A stretch of 64,000 nucleotides of DNA from Methylotenera mobilis 13 (GCF_000384255.1 NZ_KB913035.1:595362-659361), one strand, 5' to 3'; shown: positions 34,072 to 43,715, numbered from the stretch's first letter. A program made the numbers and translations. Notes: generated by a model not told the origin, from the letters alone.

Positions 34072-35748
34072 CTATCCAGCAGTGTTCTGTATTGTCTTGG
34101 GTTGTCGCTGATAAAGCCTAAAGCTTTCTTTTCTGTCAGCAGCTCTCTTTCCTTGCCAAACTAACTTCCATTCATCACTAGGTTGCATTCTAGCTAAACC
34201 TCTTTCATCTTGAATCAGATAAAAGTCGCAGTTGGATGATTGGAGGCTACCAATAAACTCTAATTGAAAATTCGTGTAGTAGTGTAGTAGTAGGCTTTGT
34301 GACTGGCCAACATTTAGTGTGTTAATGCAGGTTGTGCTCATAGGTACAGATTTTTGTAAGCTATTAAATACAGGCAGATAGCTTTTAGCGTTATCAATCC
34401 ATGGTAGCCACAGAGTCATCAATAGTCCCCATCCAAACGTCATACCTACAGCCCAGTTAGTGACTGCAGCACGGTTACTTTGCCTTGCTCTGACACATGT
34501 AAAAATCCAGATGCTCGTGATGATGATGGCAAGTGTTAGGCTGATGATATCAAGATTGGCATTATCGGCACCAGATAAGAACTGCATTCGCTCTTTGAGT
34601 TTAGCAGGGTAGCCTAGTACCATCGCAACCCAGCCTAGCCAAATAAGTGAGCCGGCTAATGCAAATAAAGAGATACCAAACCAGTTGAGCGCTGATGCCG
34701 CGCCTCGCTTAAGATGGTCAACACTACCAGCGCCTATTGCAACCAAAGGTAATAGTAAGGTCAGTGCGTTAATGTCTTTATTGTCGGCGCCAGCCCCTAA
34801 TAAAACTAAGCTGCAACCAAAGAAAACAAGTATTAGTTGGAATCTTGGTTTAATAAGCAACTGGGCACGATAACGCCATAGACTCCATAACGCTAATGGT
34901 AGTGCAGGCCATGCGTACCAGATTAATATCTTAAAGAAGTAGAAGTAATGGTAGTGATTGAAACTGTTAAGTTCAGCATGAATCCATGCTTGGAATAAAT
35001 CAGGGAAATAGACTACAAAAGGCACTAGCCACAAACCAATGAGTGGTATTGCAGCCAAAAATGCCGCGCTAAAAAAGATAGCAAAACTTTTTGTGCGCCA
35101 GTTGCTAAATGCTAGTCCTAAAACTAGCCCTGTAACAATTAAGATTAGGACGGGTAGTAATCCTTTAGATAAGAAGCCAATTGCAATCGCTGCCCCCATT
35201 AATAGGCTTGCCCTCCATGGTCTGCGTTTGCAGAGAGCTAAGGCGTAAAAGCCTGTTGCTGTGCTTGTGAGTGTGGCAACCTCTGCATTGAGGCTGTGTG
35301 CATTTAAAATAAGGCCGATAGTGCCTATCATGATGAATGTTGCATAACGACCTACACCACGAGTCCATAATTCTCGGCCAGCCATACCTACCATGAGTAA
35401 CGTAATAGACATCCATAATGCATTAATCAAGCGTGCGCCATCATGTATCTTTAATAGAGGGCTCAGTAGTTTTGCGCTAGCTGCGGCAGATAGATGGTAA
35501 AGCGGAGGTAAGTCAATTAGTGTTTGATTTGCCGCTAAAGGCGCTATTAAATGACCATTATTTAGAATGTCTTGAACGATGCTAATGCTTGATGTCTCAA
35601 GTGGTTTCCATGGGGTGTGACCAATTAGACCAAGAAATATCCAAATAATAGATAAGAGGATAAGCAGTTGAGATTTTGCGTTCTCGCCAATGCGTGCTCG
35701 GGGCGTAGACATGTTGCCTTGCCAGTCGTGATCAAGTTGAAAGCGCAT
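34072..35748 (-). CDS. GT39/ArnT-like integral membrane glycosyltransferase
   Basis: A 558-residue protein with about 10-12 hydrophobic helices. The opening HTPWKPLETSSISIVQDILNNGHLIAP and DLPPLYHLSAAASAKL resemble the periplasmic loop of PMT/ArnT (polyprenyl-phosphate-sugar) glycosyltransferases, where an acidic residue would act in catalysis. The transferred sugar and acceptor are unknown. Two starts are possible: ATG 35748, used here, and ATG 35712 (MSTPRAR), which has AAGG a few bases upstream. It is convergent with fdsD and follows rpmE by 145 bp on the minus strand. Confidence 0.75.
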   Translation of the reverse strand: MRFQLDHDWQGNMSTPRARIGENAKSQLLILLSIIWIFLGLIGHTPWKPLETSSISIVQDILNNGHLIAPLAANQTLIDLPPLYHLSAAASAKLLSPLLKIHDGARLINALWMSITLLMVGMAGRELWTRGVGRYATFIMIGTIGLILNAHSLNAEVATLTSTATGFYALALCKRRPWRASLLMGAAIAIGFLSKGLLPVLILIVTGLVLGLAFSNWRTKSFAIFFSAAFLAAIPLIGLWLVPFVVYFPDLFQAWIHAELNSFNHYHYFYFFKILIWYAWPALPLALWSLWRYRAQLLIKPRFQLILVFFGCSLVLLGAGADNKDINALTLLLPLVAIGAGSVDHLKRGAASALNWFGISLFALAGSLIWLGWVAMVLGYPAKLKERMQFLSGADNANLDIISLTLAIIITSIWIFTCVRARQSNRAAVTNWAVGMTFGWGLLMTLWLPWIDNAKSYLPVFNSLQKSVPMSTTCINTLNVGQSQSLLLHYYTNFQLEFIGSLQSSNCDFYLIQDERGLARMQPSDEWKLVWQGKRAADRKESFRLYQRQPKTIQNTAG

Positions 35749-35828
35749 GTTGGTTAACTCAGTATCTGCATCATTGAAGTGTACTCATTTTATATGAGCA
35801 AGCGTGTTGGATAAACATCATAGTAAAA

Positions 35829-35853
35829 CAAAAGGCAGCCTAAGCTGCCTTTT
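35829..35853 (-). terminator. Terminator-like hairpin after rpmE
   Basis: AAAAGGCAGC-CTAA-GCTGCCTTTT, a perfect 10-bp stem. Read on the minus strand it is followed by a T-rich TTTTGTTTTA, so it should end the rho-rpmE transcript. Confidence 0.8.
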
Positions 35854-35892
35854 GATGAACGATAATCTGCAAGCAGAGTCGTAAACTTTGAA

Positions 35893-36135
35893 TTACATAC
35901 CGTATTTTTTACGGAATTTATCAACACGGCCAGCCGTATCAAGAATCATTTGTTTACCAGTGTAGAACGGGTGTGATTTTGAAGAAACTTCAATTTTAAC
36001 TAATGGGTACTCTTTACCATCAGTCCACTTGATCGTGTCTCTTGCATGGATAGTAGAGCGAGTTAAAAAAGTAAAGTCAGCACCAATGTCTTGAAACACA
36101 ACTTCACGGTATTCTGGATGAATTCCATCTTTCAT
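35893..36135 (-). CDS. rpmE2: 50S ribosomal protein L31, type B
   Basis: An 80-residue L31 protein ([40 protein letters not shown]). The zinc-binding cysteines of type A L31 are absent, so it is the zinc-independent type B form. It follows rho on the same strand, a common bacterial arrangement. It is an intersubunit bridge protein of the ribosome. Zinc-free L31 is often induced under zinc limitation, but no Zur site is evident. Confidence 0.94.
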   Translation of the reverse strand: MKDGIHPEYREVVFQDIGADFTFLTRSTIHARDTIKWTDGKEYPLVKIEVSSKSHPFYTGKQMILDTAGRVDKFRKKYGM

Positions 36136-36254
36136 AATAATAGCCTCTTATTGATTGCCGAATGATACGGCATATGTTGCAAATTTTTGCGTTAACTCAG
36201 CATTATATTTACATTGCTGAAGCTATGCAAGAAAAATTGTTTGGTGTAAAGGGG

Positions 36255-37514
36255 TTAGCCTCTACGCATACTGTCAAAAAAATCCGCATTGTTTTTAGTT
36301 GACTTGATTTTGTCTAGCAAGAACTCCATCGCCTCAAGGTCATCCATTGGGTAGAGAAGTTTACGCAATACCCAGATTTTCTGTAGCACGTCTTTCTCAA
36401 TTAGCAACTCTTCACGACGTGTACCGGATTTATTCACATTGATCGCAGGGTATTGGCGTTTTTCAGCCATGCGGCGATCTAGATGGATCTCCATGTTGCC
36501 TGTGCCTTTAAACTCTTCGTAGATGACGTCATCCATACGTGAGCCGGTATCAACTAGCGCAGTCGCAATAATCGTGAGTGAGCCGCCTTCTTCAACATTT
36601 CTGGCTGCACCAAAGAATCTTTTAGGACGTTGCAATGCGTTAGCATCTACACCACCTGTTAGTACTTTGCCTGAAGATGGGATGACTGTGTTGTAGGCGC
36701 GTGCTAGGCGGGTAATGGAGTCTAGTAGGATGACAACATCTTTTTTGTGCTCCACTAAGCGTTTCGCTTTTTCTAGTACCATTTCTGCTACTTGTACGTG
36801 ACGAGTGGCAGGCTCGTCAAACGTGGAGGCAACCACCTCACCTTTGACTGAGCGTGTCATTTCTGTCACTTCTTCAGGACGTTCGTCAATTAACAACACG
36901 ATTAAAATCACATCAGGATGGTTGGCAGTAATGGCATGTGCAATATTTTGCATCATGACTGTTTTACCACTTTTTGGGCTAGCAACCAGTAGGCCGCGTT
37001 GCCCTTTGCCTATCGGTGCAATCATATCAATGACACGGCTAGTGATGTTTTCAGCACCTTTAATATCACGCTCTAATGTCAGCGGAATCGTTGGAAATAA
37101 AGGCGTTAAGTTTTCAAATAGAATTTTATGTTTGGTGTTTTCAGGCGCTTCACCATTGACCATGTCTACTTTAACTAAAGCAAAGTAGCGCTCGCCATCT
37201 TTAGGGATGCGAATCTCACCTTGAATGCTATCGCCAGTATGCAAATTAAAACGGCGAATCTGTGATGGTGATACATAAATGTCATCAGGACCAGCTAAAT
37301 AAGAAGTGTCTGGTGATCTTAGAAAGCCAAAGCCATCTTGCAAAACCTCTAAAGTGCCATCTCCAAAAATGCTTTCGCCTTTTTTTGCCTTATTTTTGAG
37401 AATAGCAAAAATCAAATCTTGTTTTCGCATCCGGCTGGCATTGTCGATTTCGTTGGCAATGGCCATTTCTACTAATTCTGTAACGGGTAGATGTTTGAGG
37501 TCTGATAGATGCAT
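36255..37514 (-). CDS. rho: Transcription termination factor Rho
   Basis: Hexameric RNA-dependent ATPase that releases transcripts from RNA polymerase. At 419 residues it is standard. The N-terminal domain has the cold-shock-like RNA-binding fold ([29 protein letters not shown]); the ATPase part has [16 protein letters not shown] (Walker A) and [16 protein letters not shown]. It lies downstream of trxA, as in E. coli. Confidence 0.98.
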   Translation of the reverse strand: MHLSDLKHLPVTELVEMAIANEIDNASRMRKQDLIFAILKNKAKKGESIFGDGTLEVLQDGFGFLRSPDTSYLAGPDDIYVSPSQIRRFNLHTGDSIQGEIRIPKDGERYFALVKVDMVNGEAPENTKHKILFENLTPLFPTIPLTLERDIKGAENITSRVIDMIAPIGKGQRGLLVASPKSGKTVMMQNIAHAITANHPDVILIVLLIDERPEEVTEMTRSVKGEVVASTFDEPATRHVQVAEMVLEKAKRLVEHKKDVVILLDSITRLARAYNTVIPSSGKVLTGGVDANALQRPKRFFGAARNVEEGGSLTIIATALVDTGSRMDDVIYEEFKGTGNMEIHLDRRMAEKRQYPAINVNKSGTRREELLIEKDVLQKIWVLRKLLYPMDDLEAMEFLLDKIKSTKNNADFFDSMRRG

Positions 37515-37604
37515 GAGGTCTCGCTAGAACAAGATGAGTGTAGAGATAATGTAAGGCTTTAGATTTAAATGCCAGAGGCTTAGTTTTGTTGCCTGAAGGG
37601 TGTG

Positions 37605-37644
37605 GTGCTTGGTTTTAAAGTGATACTTGTTTAAAACCAAGCGC
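37605..37644 (-). repeat. Long inverted repeat between trxA and rho
   Basis: GTGCTTGGTTTTAAA (37605-37619) and TTTAAAACCAAGCGC (37630-37644) pair over 15 positions with one mismatch around a 10-nt loop. On the minus strand it lies between the trxA stop and the rho start. There is no T-run, so it may be a processing site or an operator rather than a terminator. Confidence 0.5.
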
Positions 37645-37669
37645 TTGATTTATGCTTAGCGTAATGTGT

Positions 37670-37996
37670 TTAGATGTTGCTGTCAATAAAAGCTGTCAGT
37701 TGTGATTTAGATAATGCACCAACTTTTGTTGCTTCTACATTGCCATTTTTAAATAACATGAGTGTTGGAATGCCACGAATACCATATTTAGGTGGAGTTT
37801 GTTGGTTATCATCAATGTTTAGTTTAGCAACTTTGATGCGGCCAGCATATTCTTTTGAAATTTCATCCAAAATTGGCGCGATCATTTTACATGGGCCACA
37901 CCACTCTGCCCAGTAGTCGACAAGAACTGGAATTTGCGATTGTAGAACATCTTGTTCAAAACTTGCATCGCTTAGGTGTGTGATGTGTTCGCTCAT
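37670..37996 (-). CDS. trxA: Thioredoxin TrxA
   Basis: A 108-residue thioredoxin with the WCGPCK active site, the preceding VDYWAEW strand, and the conserved cis-proline segment [12 protein letters not shown]. It is the general disulfide reductant of the cytoplasm, including for peroxiredoxins such as the Bcp found elsewhere in the window. It precedes rho on the minus strand, the order seen in E. coli. Confidence 0.97.
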   Translation of the reverse strand: MSEHITHLSDASFEQDVLQSQIPVLVDYWAEWCGPCKMIAPILDEISKEYAGRIKVAKLNIDDNQQTPPKYGIRGIPTLMLFKNGNVEATKVGALSKSQLTAFIDSNI

Positions 37997-38209
37997 AGAA
38001 AAAACCTTTAAATAGAATATAACTAATAATACTTGAAAATGTGTATCGTAACGAAAAAAAATGCTTTAGTGAAGTCTAAATTGTGCCGATTAAGATTTAA
38101 ATTCTACAATATTTATGGTGCAGTTAACACGTGAATACTATTTGAATAGTCGCAACAAGTATTTTTTAAATTGATGGATTAAGTTGGCAGGTCTCTATTT
38201 AGTGAGTAT

Positions 38210-39781
38210 TCAATGAATGATATTGAACTGAATGCGTTCAAAGTCATGTGTTCTTTCAATTAACTTATTAAGCATGACTTGCTCGCTTTTTTGATTGTAG
38301 GTATATGTCAGCTGGCGTCCGTTAATGTAAGTGCCTCTTGGTGCGATGATTGTTGCAACTTGTTTTACGGCTACAATTTCTGGCAGCACTAGTATGTTGC
38401 TGATCGCGCTGTGTTGAAATGTCTGCGCAACAGCACTCTCCGCACATGGTGCAATTAGTTGAACCCCGATGTCTAGGCGATCTCTAGTGCCACAGTTGGC
38501 CCATTTGACAACGCCAATAGACCATTGTTGTTCATTTTTTCCTCTGAGCGCAATTAGCCCGCCAACCTTGATATTTTTTTCGGCATTATGATAACGTCTA
38601 ATTGATATGCCTGTTGCACTGATATTTAATATTTTCCAGCGTGATGGGGTTGCGTGAGACGCATTGAGTGCTAGGTGACTATCATCATTGGTTATGCTTG
38701 TCGCAGTGATGATGTTGTGAATTTTATCGATACCAGCAACAATCTCAATGTCGCCATTTTTGGCGGATCGACTAAAAATACGTTTGGGTGATATTCCCCA
38801 GTTGGTAATGAGGTACGCAAGTAGTGCGATATAGTCATTATGGTTTGCATCTGGGCTGATGCTTCCATTCACTGGGGATGTGCGATTTTGAAGTTTGTTA
38901 AGGTCTTCATGGATGTCACGAATGAGGTCTATGGTGTGTAGTAACAGTTCGGAGTCTGGGTTGGGGGCTGTCTTTTTTTTACTGTAGGGGACTGGAGGTG
39001 CGTCTGATGTTAAATTGATAATAAATGCACCTGAGCTATTTTCTAGAGGTTCAATCGCTGTGATTCTTGCAGTGCTGACATGATGAGCTAAATAATCTGC
39101 AATGGCGCTGATGTCTTGTTGAATGAGGTGATGTGGTTGCGCAAGGCTCATTAGTAACGTGTGCTTGTACGTATCTTCTATGGAAGTAAGTAGGTGCGCA
39201 TAGGTTTTTATTGATAACTGAGCGGGCTCGTCAGCGATCACTGTATGCATGATGCCTAGCTTAGCTGCGCAAAAGTAAAGCTGGTGTAAGTCGCTCCAGA
39301 TGAAGCTAGGTGGAGTCTGGTAAGTTTGGTATTGAACTAATGCGTGTTGTGCGATTGCATGCATTGCTCGCTGAATAGCGATGGCTGAGTTTTTATCTGT
39401 ACGTAGTTTAATGAGTTGATTCTGTAAGTCGATTAAGACTAGCTTGTAGCCGTAGCCAAGTTCTATCCACAATGATTCGCAAGCGGTTGCTGCAGATTTT
39501 GCTTTATCTTCAAGGGGTAGCGTTGCGTTAATGTAGTCTGTAGCTAACACGTTTGTGGTTTTGATGACTAAGGTACGATAGCAGTCCAAGGCTTGCATTC
39601 TTTGGCTAGGAGAAACTTTCTGCCGATTTAGTGTTTCCAATTCATTATGTAGATGCGTAGCAATATCAACTGCGTCTTGTGTATTAAGTTCTTGTAGTAG
39701 CTGATGTATTTTCTGCGGACGTGTTTCGGCAATAAATACAGGATGCTCTAATAACGCTGGAATGTTGAGATTTAATGCCAT
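38210..39781 (-). CDS. PilZ-like protein of unknown role
   Basis: A 523-residue cytoplasmic protein without signal or membrane helix. The first two thirds are helical and I cannot assign a family. The C-terminal ~150 residues (SRWKILNISATGISIRRYH, GGLIALRGKNEQQWSIGVVKWANCGTRDRLDIGVQLIAP) show the beta-barrel strand pattern of PilZ domains, which bind c-di-GMP, but a clear RxxxR and DxSxxG pair is only partly met (N-x-S-x-x-G is seen). It could be a c-di-GMP effector working with the diguanylate cyclase elsewhere in the window; that is inference. Confidence 0.6.
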   Translation of the reverse strand: MALNLNIPALLEHPVFIAETRPQKIHQLLQELNTQDAVDIATHLHNELETLNRQKVSPSQRMQALDCYRTLVIKTTNVLATDYINATLPLEDKAKSAATACESLWIELGYGYKLVLIDLQNQLIKLRTDKNSAIAIQRAMHAIAQHALVQYQTYQTPPSFIWSDLHQLYFCAAKLGIMHTVIADEPAQLSIKTYAHLLTSIEDTYKHTLLMSLAQPHHLIQQDISAIADYLAHHVSTARITAIEPLENSSGAFIINLTSDAPPVPYSKKKTAPNPDSELLLHTIDLIRDIHEDLNKLQNRTSPVNGSISPDANHNDYIALLAYLITNWGISPKRIFSRSAKNGDIEIVAGIDKIHNIITATSITNDDSHLALNASHATPSRWKILNISATGISIRRYHNAEKNIKVGGLIALRGKNEQQWSIGVVKWANCGTRDRLDIGVQLIAPCAESAVAQTFQHSAISNILVLPEIVAVKQVATIIAPRGTYINGRQLTYTYNQKSEQVMLNKLIERTHDFERIQFNIIH

Positions 39782-39948
39782 ATTATTTTTTTTGCAATCA
39801 ATTTATATGTGTGGATGATTGTATGATATTGCTTATGTCAATATTGTTATAAACAGTACGTATGCTTAGCATACATCTAAAAAAGTGTTTTTGCTAGCAT
39901 GGTTATCTTTGGTACTAAATAGTATGTTGTTGTTTTTATGGTGAATTT

Positions 39949-40425
39949 ATGAATAAGTTCTTATTGGGTTTATTAATGCTGCTACACAGTTGTTTTTCGT
40001 ATGCTGATGTCGCTGCGAAACCTAATTTCTTGCTTAAGGATATGTCTGGGGTTCAACATCAGCTTTCTCAGTACAAAGGGAAATGGGTATTAGTGAATTA
40101 TTGGGCAACGTGGTGTCCGCCATGTCTGGAGGAAGTCCCAGATTTGGTCAATCTTTATGATCAGCATCAACAAAAAGATCTTGTCATTTTGGGAGTGGTG
40201 TTTGACTACAAAGATGTGCAAGAGGTGAATGAGTATGTCGACGACATGTTAATGTCTTATCCGATAGTGCTGGGTGACGATAGTGTTGTCGAGCAGATTG
40301 GTGCGGCGGATGTCATGCCAACCACCTTTATTTACAATCCTAAAGGAAAGTTAGTGAAAACAAAGCGCGGAATTGTGACAAAACAATATGTGGAAAATCT
40401 GATGAAGTCTGGTAATGCGCGTTAA
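39949..40425 (+). CDS. TlpA/ResA-like periplasmic thioredoxin
   Basis: A 158-residue secreted thioredoxin-fold protein. Its signal peptide (FLLGLLMLLHSCFSYADVAA) precedes the WCPPC active site (NYWATWCPPCLEEVP) and the cis-proline segment ADVMPTTFIYNP. Such proteins reduce periplasmic disulfides, often for cytochrome c maturation, which fits an organism with many c-type cytochromes. It is a single gene, divergent from the PilZ-like gene and convergent with a DUF3579 gene. Confidence 0.85.
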   Translation: MNKFLLGLLMLLHSCFSYADVAAKPNFLLKDMSGVQHQLSQYKGKWVLVNYWATWCPPCLEEVPDLVNLYDQHQQKDLVILGVVFDYKDVQEVNEYVDDMLMSYPIVLGDDSVVEQIGAADVMPTTFIYNPKGKLVKTKRGIVTKQYVENLMKSGNAR

Positions 40426-40449
40426 GTCTTATCAACTTGCTTGGGTTTG

Positions 40450-40482
40450 CCTTATGCGCAGTTTGTTGAGGTACGCATAAGG
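40450..40482. other. Hairpin between convergent genes
   Basis: CCTTATGCG (40450-40458) and CGCATAAGG (40474-40482) pair perfectly over 9 bp, loop 15 nt. It lies between the TlpA-like gene and the DUF3579 gene and may serve as a bidirectional terminator, though T-runs are weak. Confidence 0.4.
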
Positions 40483-40499
40483 TTCGGTAGTCTTTTTAT

Positions 40500-40817
40500 C
40501 TAGTGAGGTACAGGGATACTGTTGCCATTGCTATCAAGTACGTTTAATTGATTTTCGTCAGCGAAGTGCATTAACTGAGCGTAACCTTCAGGGTTAACGG
40601 TTTTTAGTTTTAAATCTACGGCGAGGCAACGTACGCCATTGACCACACGTGGTTTTAAGTATGGTGAATATTTTAGTTTGCGATCTTCACCAAAGGTTGC
40701 GTAAGTGCTACACATGCGATCCACCCAGTCACTAGGACGGAATGGTTTGCCTGCACGTGTGTTGCCTTCAATGATAACCTCTAGTTGCTCTGGAGCGTTT
40801 GTGTGTTCTGTAGTCAT
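40500..40817 (-). CDS. DUF3579 domain protein
   Basis: A 105-residue protein whose core (VIIEGNTRAGKPFRPSDW-type start, WVDRMCSTYATFGEDRKLKYSPYLKPRVVNGVRCLAVDL) matches what I know of the DUF3579 family of beta- and gammaproteobacteria. No function is established. It has no signal peptide, so it is probably cytoplasmic. It is convergent with the TlpA-like gene, and a hairpin plus 265 bp separates it from the next minus-strand gene. Confidence 0.8.
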   Translation of the reverse strand: MTTEHTNAPEQLEVIIEGNTRAGKPFRPSDWVDRMCSTYATFGEDRKLKYSPYLKPRVVNGVRCLAVDLKLKTVNPEGYAQLMHFADENQLNVLDSNGNSIPVPH

Positions 40818-40997
40818 TTAATATTTACCTGTGGTTGCGCTACTTCAGCAGCGTAGGAATTGGTTGCATTATATCATTCCCAGCCATGATGAAAATACGA
40901 CTTGTTTTGAAAGCCTAAGAATCTATTGAGATACTTTTGGGGATGTTTGTAATGATGCTCGGTAATTTAGCTTATCTGTCAGCGTTTCACTCAAACA

Positions 40998-41028
40998 CCT
41001 CGCTACGTAAATAAAGTAAGTAGCGAGG
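40998..41028. other. Perfect 9-bp hairpin between two minus-strand genes
   Basis: CCTCGCTAC (40998-41006) and GTAGCGAGG (41020-41028), loop 13 nt. It sits 55 bp beyond the stop of the BON lipoprotein gene and likely marks the end of that transcript. A T-run is lacking on the minus strand. Confidence 0.45.
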
Positions 41029-41082
41029 CCGATCTGATGTTGCGTAAGCTTAATGCACATGCCCACCAAACTTTGCCTTAGT

Positions 41083-41652
41083 CTATGGCATATATTCGAA
41101 TACTTTTACTACGGTAGTCACACCACTAACATTGCGCGCAATTTCTACTGCAGCATCAGCTTCTTTCTGTGTGACATAGCCTAGTAGATAAACAATACTG
41201 TTTTCAGTAACGACTTTAACGTGATTGGCGCTAAAACGATTCTCAGTAACAAATTGTGTTTTAACTTTTGAGGTTAGGAAAGAGTCATTTGCGCGAGCGC
41301 TTAATGATGTTTTCGGCCCAATCACTAATTCATTTGTAAGGCTGCGCACACTTTCTGTGGCCAAAATGATATTGCCTGCTTGGGTTTTTGCATTGTCATT
41401 AGGGACTTCACCTGTTAATAGTACATTGCCTTTAAAGCTAGTGACGTTGACGTGCGCCTCTTCACCTAAGGTGTCGTGAATTTTCTTGACCGCTTTTAGT
41501 TCGATATTTTGATCTTCAACATAGATGCCTGAAGTCCTTCTATCTGCAGCCATAACGCCAGTTGCTGCTGCGCCACCTACTACAAGAGGTACACAAGCGC
41601 TGATTTGAGAAGCTAATGCTAATGCAGCGAATAGTTTAATGGGTAGTTTCAT
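41083..41652 (-). CDS. BON-domain outer membrane lipoprotein (DolP/YraP-like)
   Basis: A 189-residue lipoprotein with a lipobox (ISA-C, Cys20) and two BON domains (KKIHDTLGEEAHVNVTSFKGNVLLTGEV and RFSANHVKVVTENSIVYLLGYV). E. coli DolP, its likely counterpart, supports outer membrane integrity at the division site. Here it closes the lpoA-yraN-BON group, where E. coli has lpoA-yraN-diaA-dolP. Confidence 0.88.
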   Translation of the reverse strand: MKLPIKLFAALALASQISACVPLVVGGAAATGVMAADRRTSGIYVEDQNIELKAVKKIHDTLGEEAHVNVTSFKGNVLLTGEVPNDNAKTQAGNIILATESVRSLTNELVIGPKTSLSARANDSFLTSKVKTQFVTENRFSANHVKVVTENSIVYLLGYVTQKEADAAVEIARNVSGVTTVVKVFEYMP

Positions 41653-41703
41653 AGTGAACGTCCTTTTATGGATTGGTAATTGAATAGAGAGGCTAGCTGT
41701 CTT

Positions 41704-42063
41704 TTAGAAGGCATCTTTTATCCATTCTACTGCGGTTGCATCAAGCGCATGTAATAAAATTGCGTCAAAACGACACGCGTGATTGCCGTGTGTTTGTAAA
41801 TAAACTTCTGCAGTACGAGAAAGTTTTTGTTGTTTGCTCGGTGTAATGCTCATTCCAGCGCCTCCGAATCTAGGATTGCTTCGTAAGCGAACCTCAACAA
41901 ACACGAGAGTTTTTCTGTCACGCATGATAAGGTCAATTTCTCCATGCACGCAACGATAGTTCTTCTCTAACAGAATAAGTCCATTCTTTTGCAGAAAAGT
42001 TGCAGCAAGCTGTTCGGCCGCATGGCCTTCTATCATATGTTTAGCTTGTTGTTTTTCAGTCAT
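41704..42063 (-). CDS. yraN: YraN-family protein (UPF0102)
   Basis: A 119-residue protein with the family pattern: GHAAEQLAATFLQKNGLILLEKNYRCVHGEIDLIMRDRKTLVFVEVRLR, which resembles endonuclease folds (GEIDLI with VFVEV, a possible D-ExK metal site). The function is not established. It lies 14 bp downstream of lpoA. The relatives are often annotated as possible Holliday-junction-resolvase-like proteins. Confidence 0.93.
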   Translation of the reverse strand: MTEKQQAKHMIEGHAAEQLAATFLQKNGLILLEKNYRCVHGEIDLIMRDRKTLVFVEVRLRSNPRFGGAGMSITPSKQQKLSRTAEVYLQTHGNHACRFDAILLHALDATAVEWIKDAF

Positions 42064-42077
42064 GCACTTTAGTATAA

Positions 42078-43709
42078 CTACTCTTTGGTAATGCCTTCGT
42101 AAGTATACCTGGCCATTGACGGCTGACGCGTAATGGCAGGAGGGTTTATGCTGATTTGGCCAGTTAGTCCATTAATGATCACTTCTTTTTCGCTAGGATG
42201 TTGCGTGGCAACGAGTATCGATAGCGCATCTACACCTAATGCATACCAGCGTAATAATTCGTTCGAATTTAGTTGAGTGATGCTGTTTTGGTGTTTGGTG
42301 AATTCTGCATTGGGTTGCAATAAAAATGGAATCTCTACAAAGCGCACTGCGTGTAATGCAATATCGGTAGATGTATCATGTAAGTTAGAAAATGCGACGG
42401 TAGGAGTGCCTACATTAAGGAATGGTTTGATAATCCGCGCGTCAGCCGCTGGTAGGGCTAAAAGTAGCATGTCGTGCGGTTTTGCGCTGATTTTTGTTTG
42501 AATGTCGAGTAAGCTTGGATCGTTGACCGCAAGGTGCTTTGGCAATGTGATGATGTTGAAGTTGTCGTGGTTTTCATTCAAATTAAATGCTTTTTGCCAT
42601 GCAGCACTAAAGTGCTTGAGTAACGCAACCGAGTTTTCGTCTTCAGTTGTAAGAATTGCAACATGGCTAATCCCGTTGCTGGTAGCAAATTTTACAAGTT
42701 GTTCAGCCTCGTTATTTAAGTGCAGGCCTATTGTTAGGGTTTGCTGCTTGTTTGCATGATATTGAATAGAGTTTGCTTCATCTGCTTCGGAATCAAGTTG
42801 TAGTGCAATATGATAAGGGCTTGTTGTTGGTGCTCCAGTATTAATGTCAGTATTAACGGATGGTGAGTCTTCTTCGTTTATATTCGTTTCATCGTTTGTC
42901 AATCGACTGATGTGAATAGTGTTATTTGCCTCCTGATGTGAAAGCGCTGTTTGTAATCCAAGTTTAAAAGCCTCCGCTTTGGCGCTATCTATGTCGGAAG
43001 TTGTTTTAAATGTAATCACAATCTCATTATCTGATAATAGCTTGAGTATTTGTTTTGCCTTATGTATATGTAAACTACTAGAGAACGCGACTGCGGGATG
43101 ATCTTGATAGCTGATTTTCCAAGCTTTTAAGCTACTGCTTAGGTCTTGATGTTTTGCGGCTAAGGCTAAATCAACCCAGCCTTGAAAGAGGTCATCAGTG
43201 TTGTTTCCGCGAATAGCCACTAGCTCGATTTGACTTAGTTTGCTAAGTAAATCCCATATTTGCTTGTGGTTGAGAGCTGTTGCATCTTTTTGCTGCGAGG
43301 ATGCTGTTTTCGCTAGGGCTATGTCAACCTCTAATAAATGTATTAGGGCTTGTTCTGTGTCTTGTAGCTGTGCAAAAGCTTTTGCCAAATGCTGATGCAA
43401 GCTGATTTTTGCTCCTGAAGTGAAATGTGCCTCAGCTTGTAGTGGTAGTAATAACTGAAGTGTTTGATCTAATGCTTGGTTGTAATAGGCAATTTCACCT
43501 TGTAACAGCTTTGCGTAAGGTGAGTTGCTAGGTATTTTTGCCAGCGCAGTCATGGCGCAGGCGGTATTAGCCTCTTTGAGGCAGGTTTCGCCGACCAAAA
43601 GCTGCGCTTCAGCTTGGCGATTGGAGGTGCTGATTTGCGCTGCGGCTAAATTTAAACTGCTAAAAAGCAGGCATGTTGCTAAAATGATGTTTATTAAATT
43701 ATTGGTCAT
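42078..43709 (-). CDS. lpoA: LpoA/LppC-type penicillin-binding protein activator
   Basis: A 543-residue exported protein: signal peptide, TPR-like N-terminal half, then a periplasmic-binding-protein-like C-terminal half (FATSNGISHVAILTTEDENS, MLLLALPAADARIIKPFL, PSMARYTYEG at the end). In E. coli LpoA activates PBP1A at the outer membrane. The typical lipobox is not evident (ATC is a poor match), so attachment is uncertain and it may be soluble in the periplasm. It starts only 6 bp from rsmI on the other strand, and leads the lpoA-yraN-BON operon. Confidence 0.85.
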   Translation of the reverse strand: MTNNLINIILATCLLFSSLNLAAAQISTSNRQAEAQLLVGETCLKEANTACAMTALAKIPSNSPYAKLLQGEIAYYNQALDQTLQLLLPLQAEAHFTSGAKISLHQHLAKAFAQLQDTEQALIHLLEVDIALAKTASSQQKDATALNHKQIWDLLSKLSQIELVAIRGNNTDDLFQGWVDLALAAKHQDLSSSLKAWKISYQDHPAVAFSSSLHIHKAKQILKLLSDNEIVITFKTTSDIDSAKAEAFKLGLQTALSHQEANNTIHISRLTNDETNINEEDSPSVNTDINTGAPTTSPYHIALQLDSEADEANSIQYHANKQQTLTIGLHLNNEAEQLVKFATSNGISHVAILTTEDENSVALLKHFSAAWQKAFNLNENHDNFNIITLPKHLAVNDPSLLDIQTKISAKPHDMLLLALPAADARIIKPFLNVGTPTVAFSNLHDTSTDIALHAVRFVEIPFLLQPNAEFTKHQNSITQLNSNELLRWYALGVDALSILVATQHPSEKEVIINGLTGQISINPPAITRQPSMARYTYEGITKE

Positions 43710-43715
43710 TAAATT

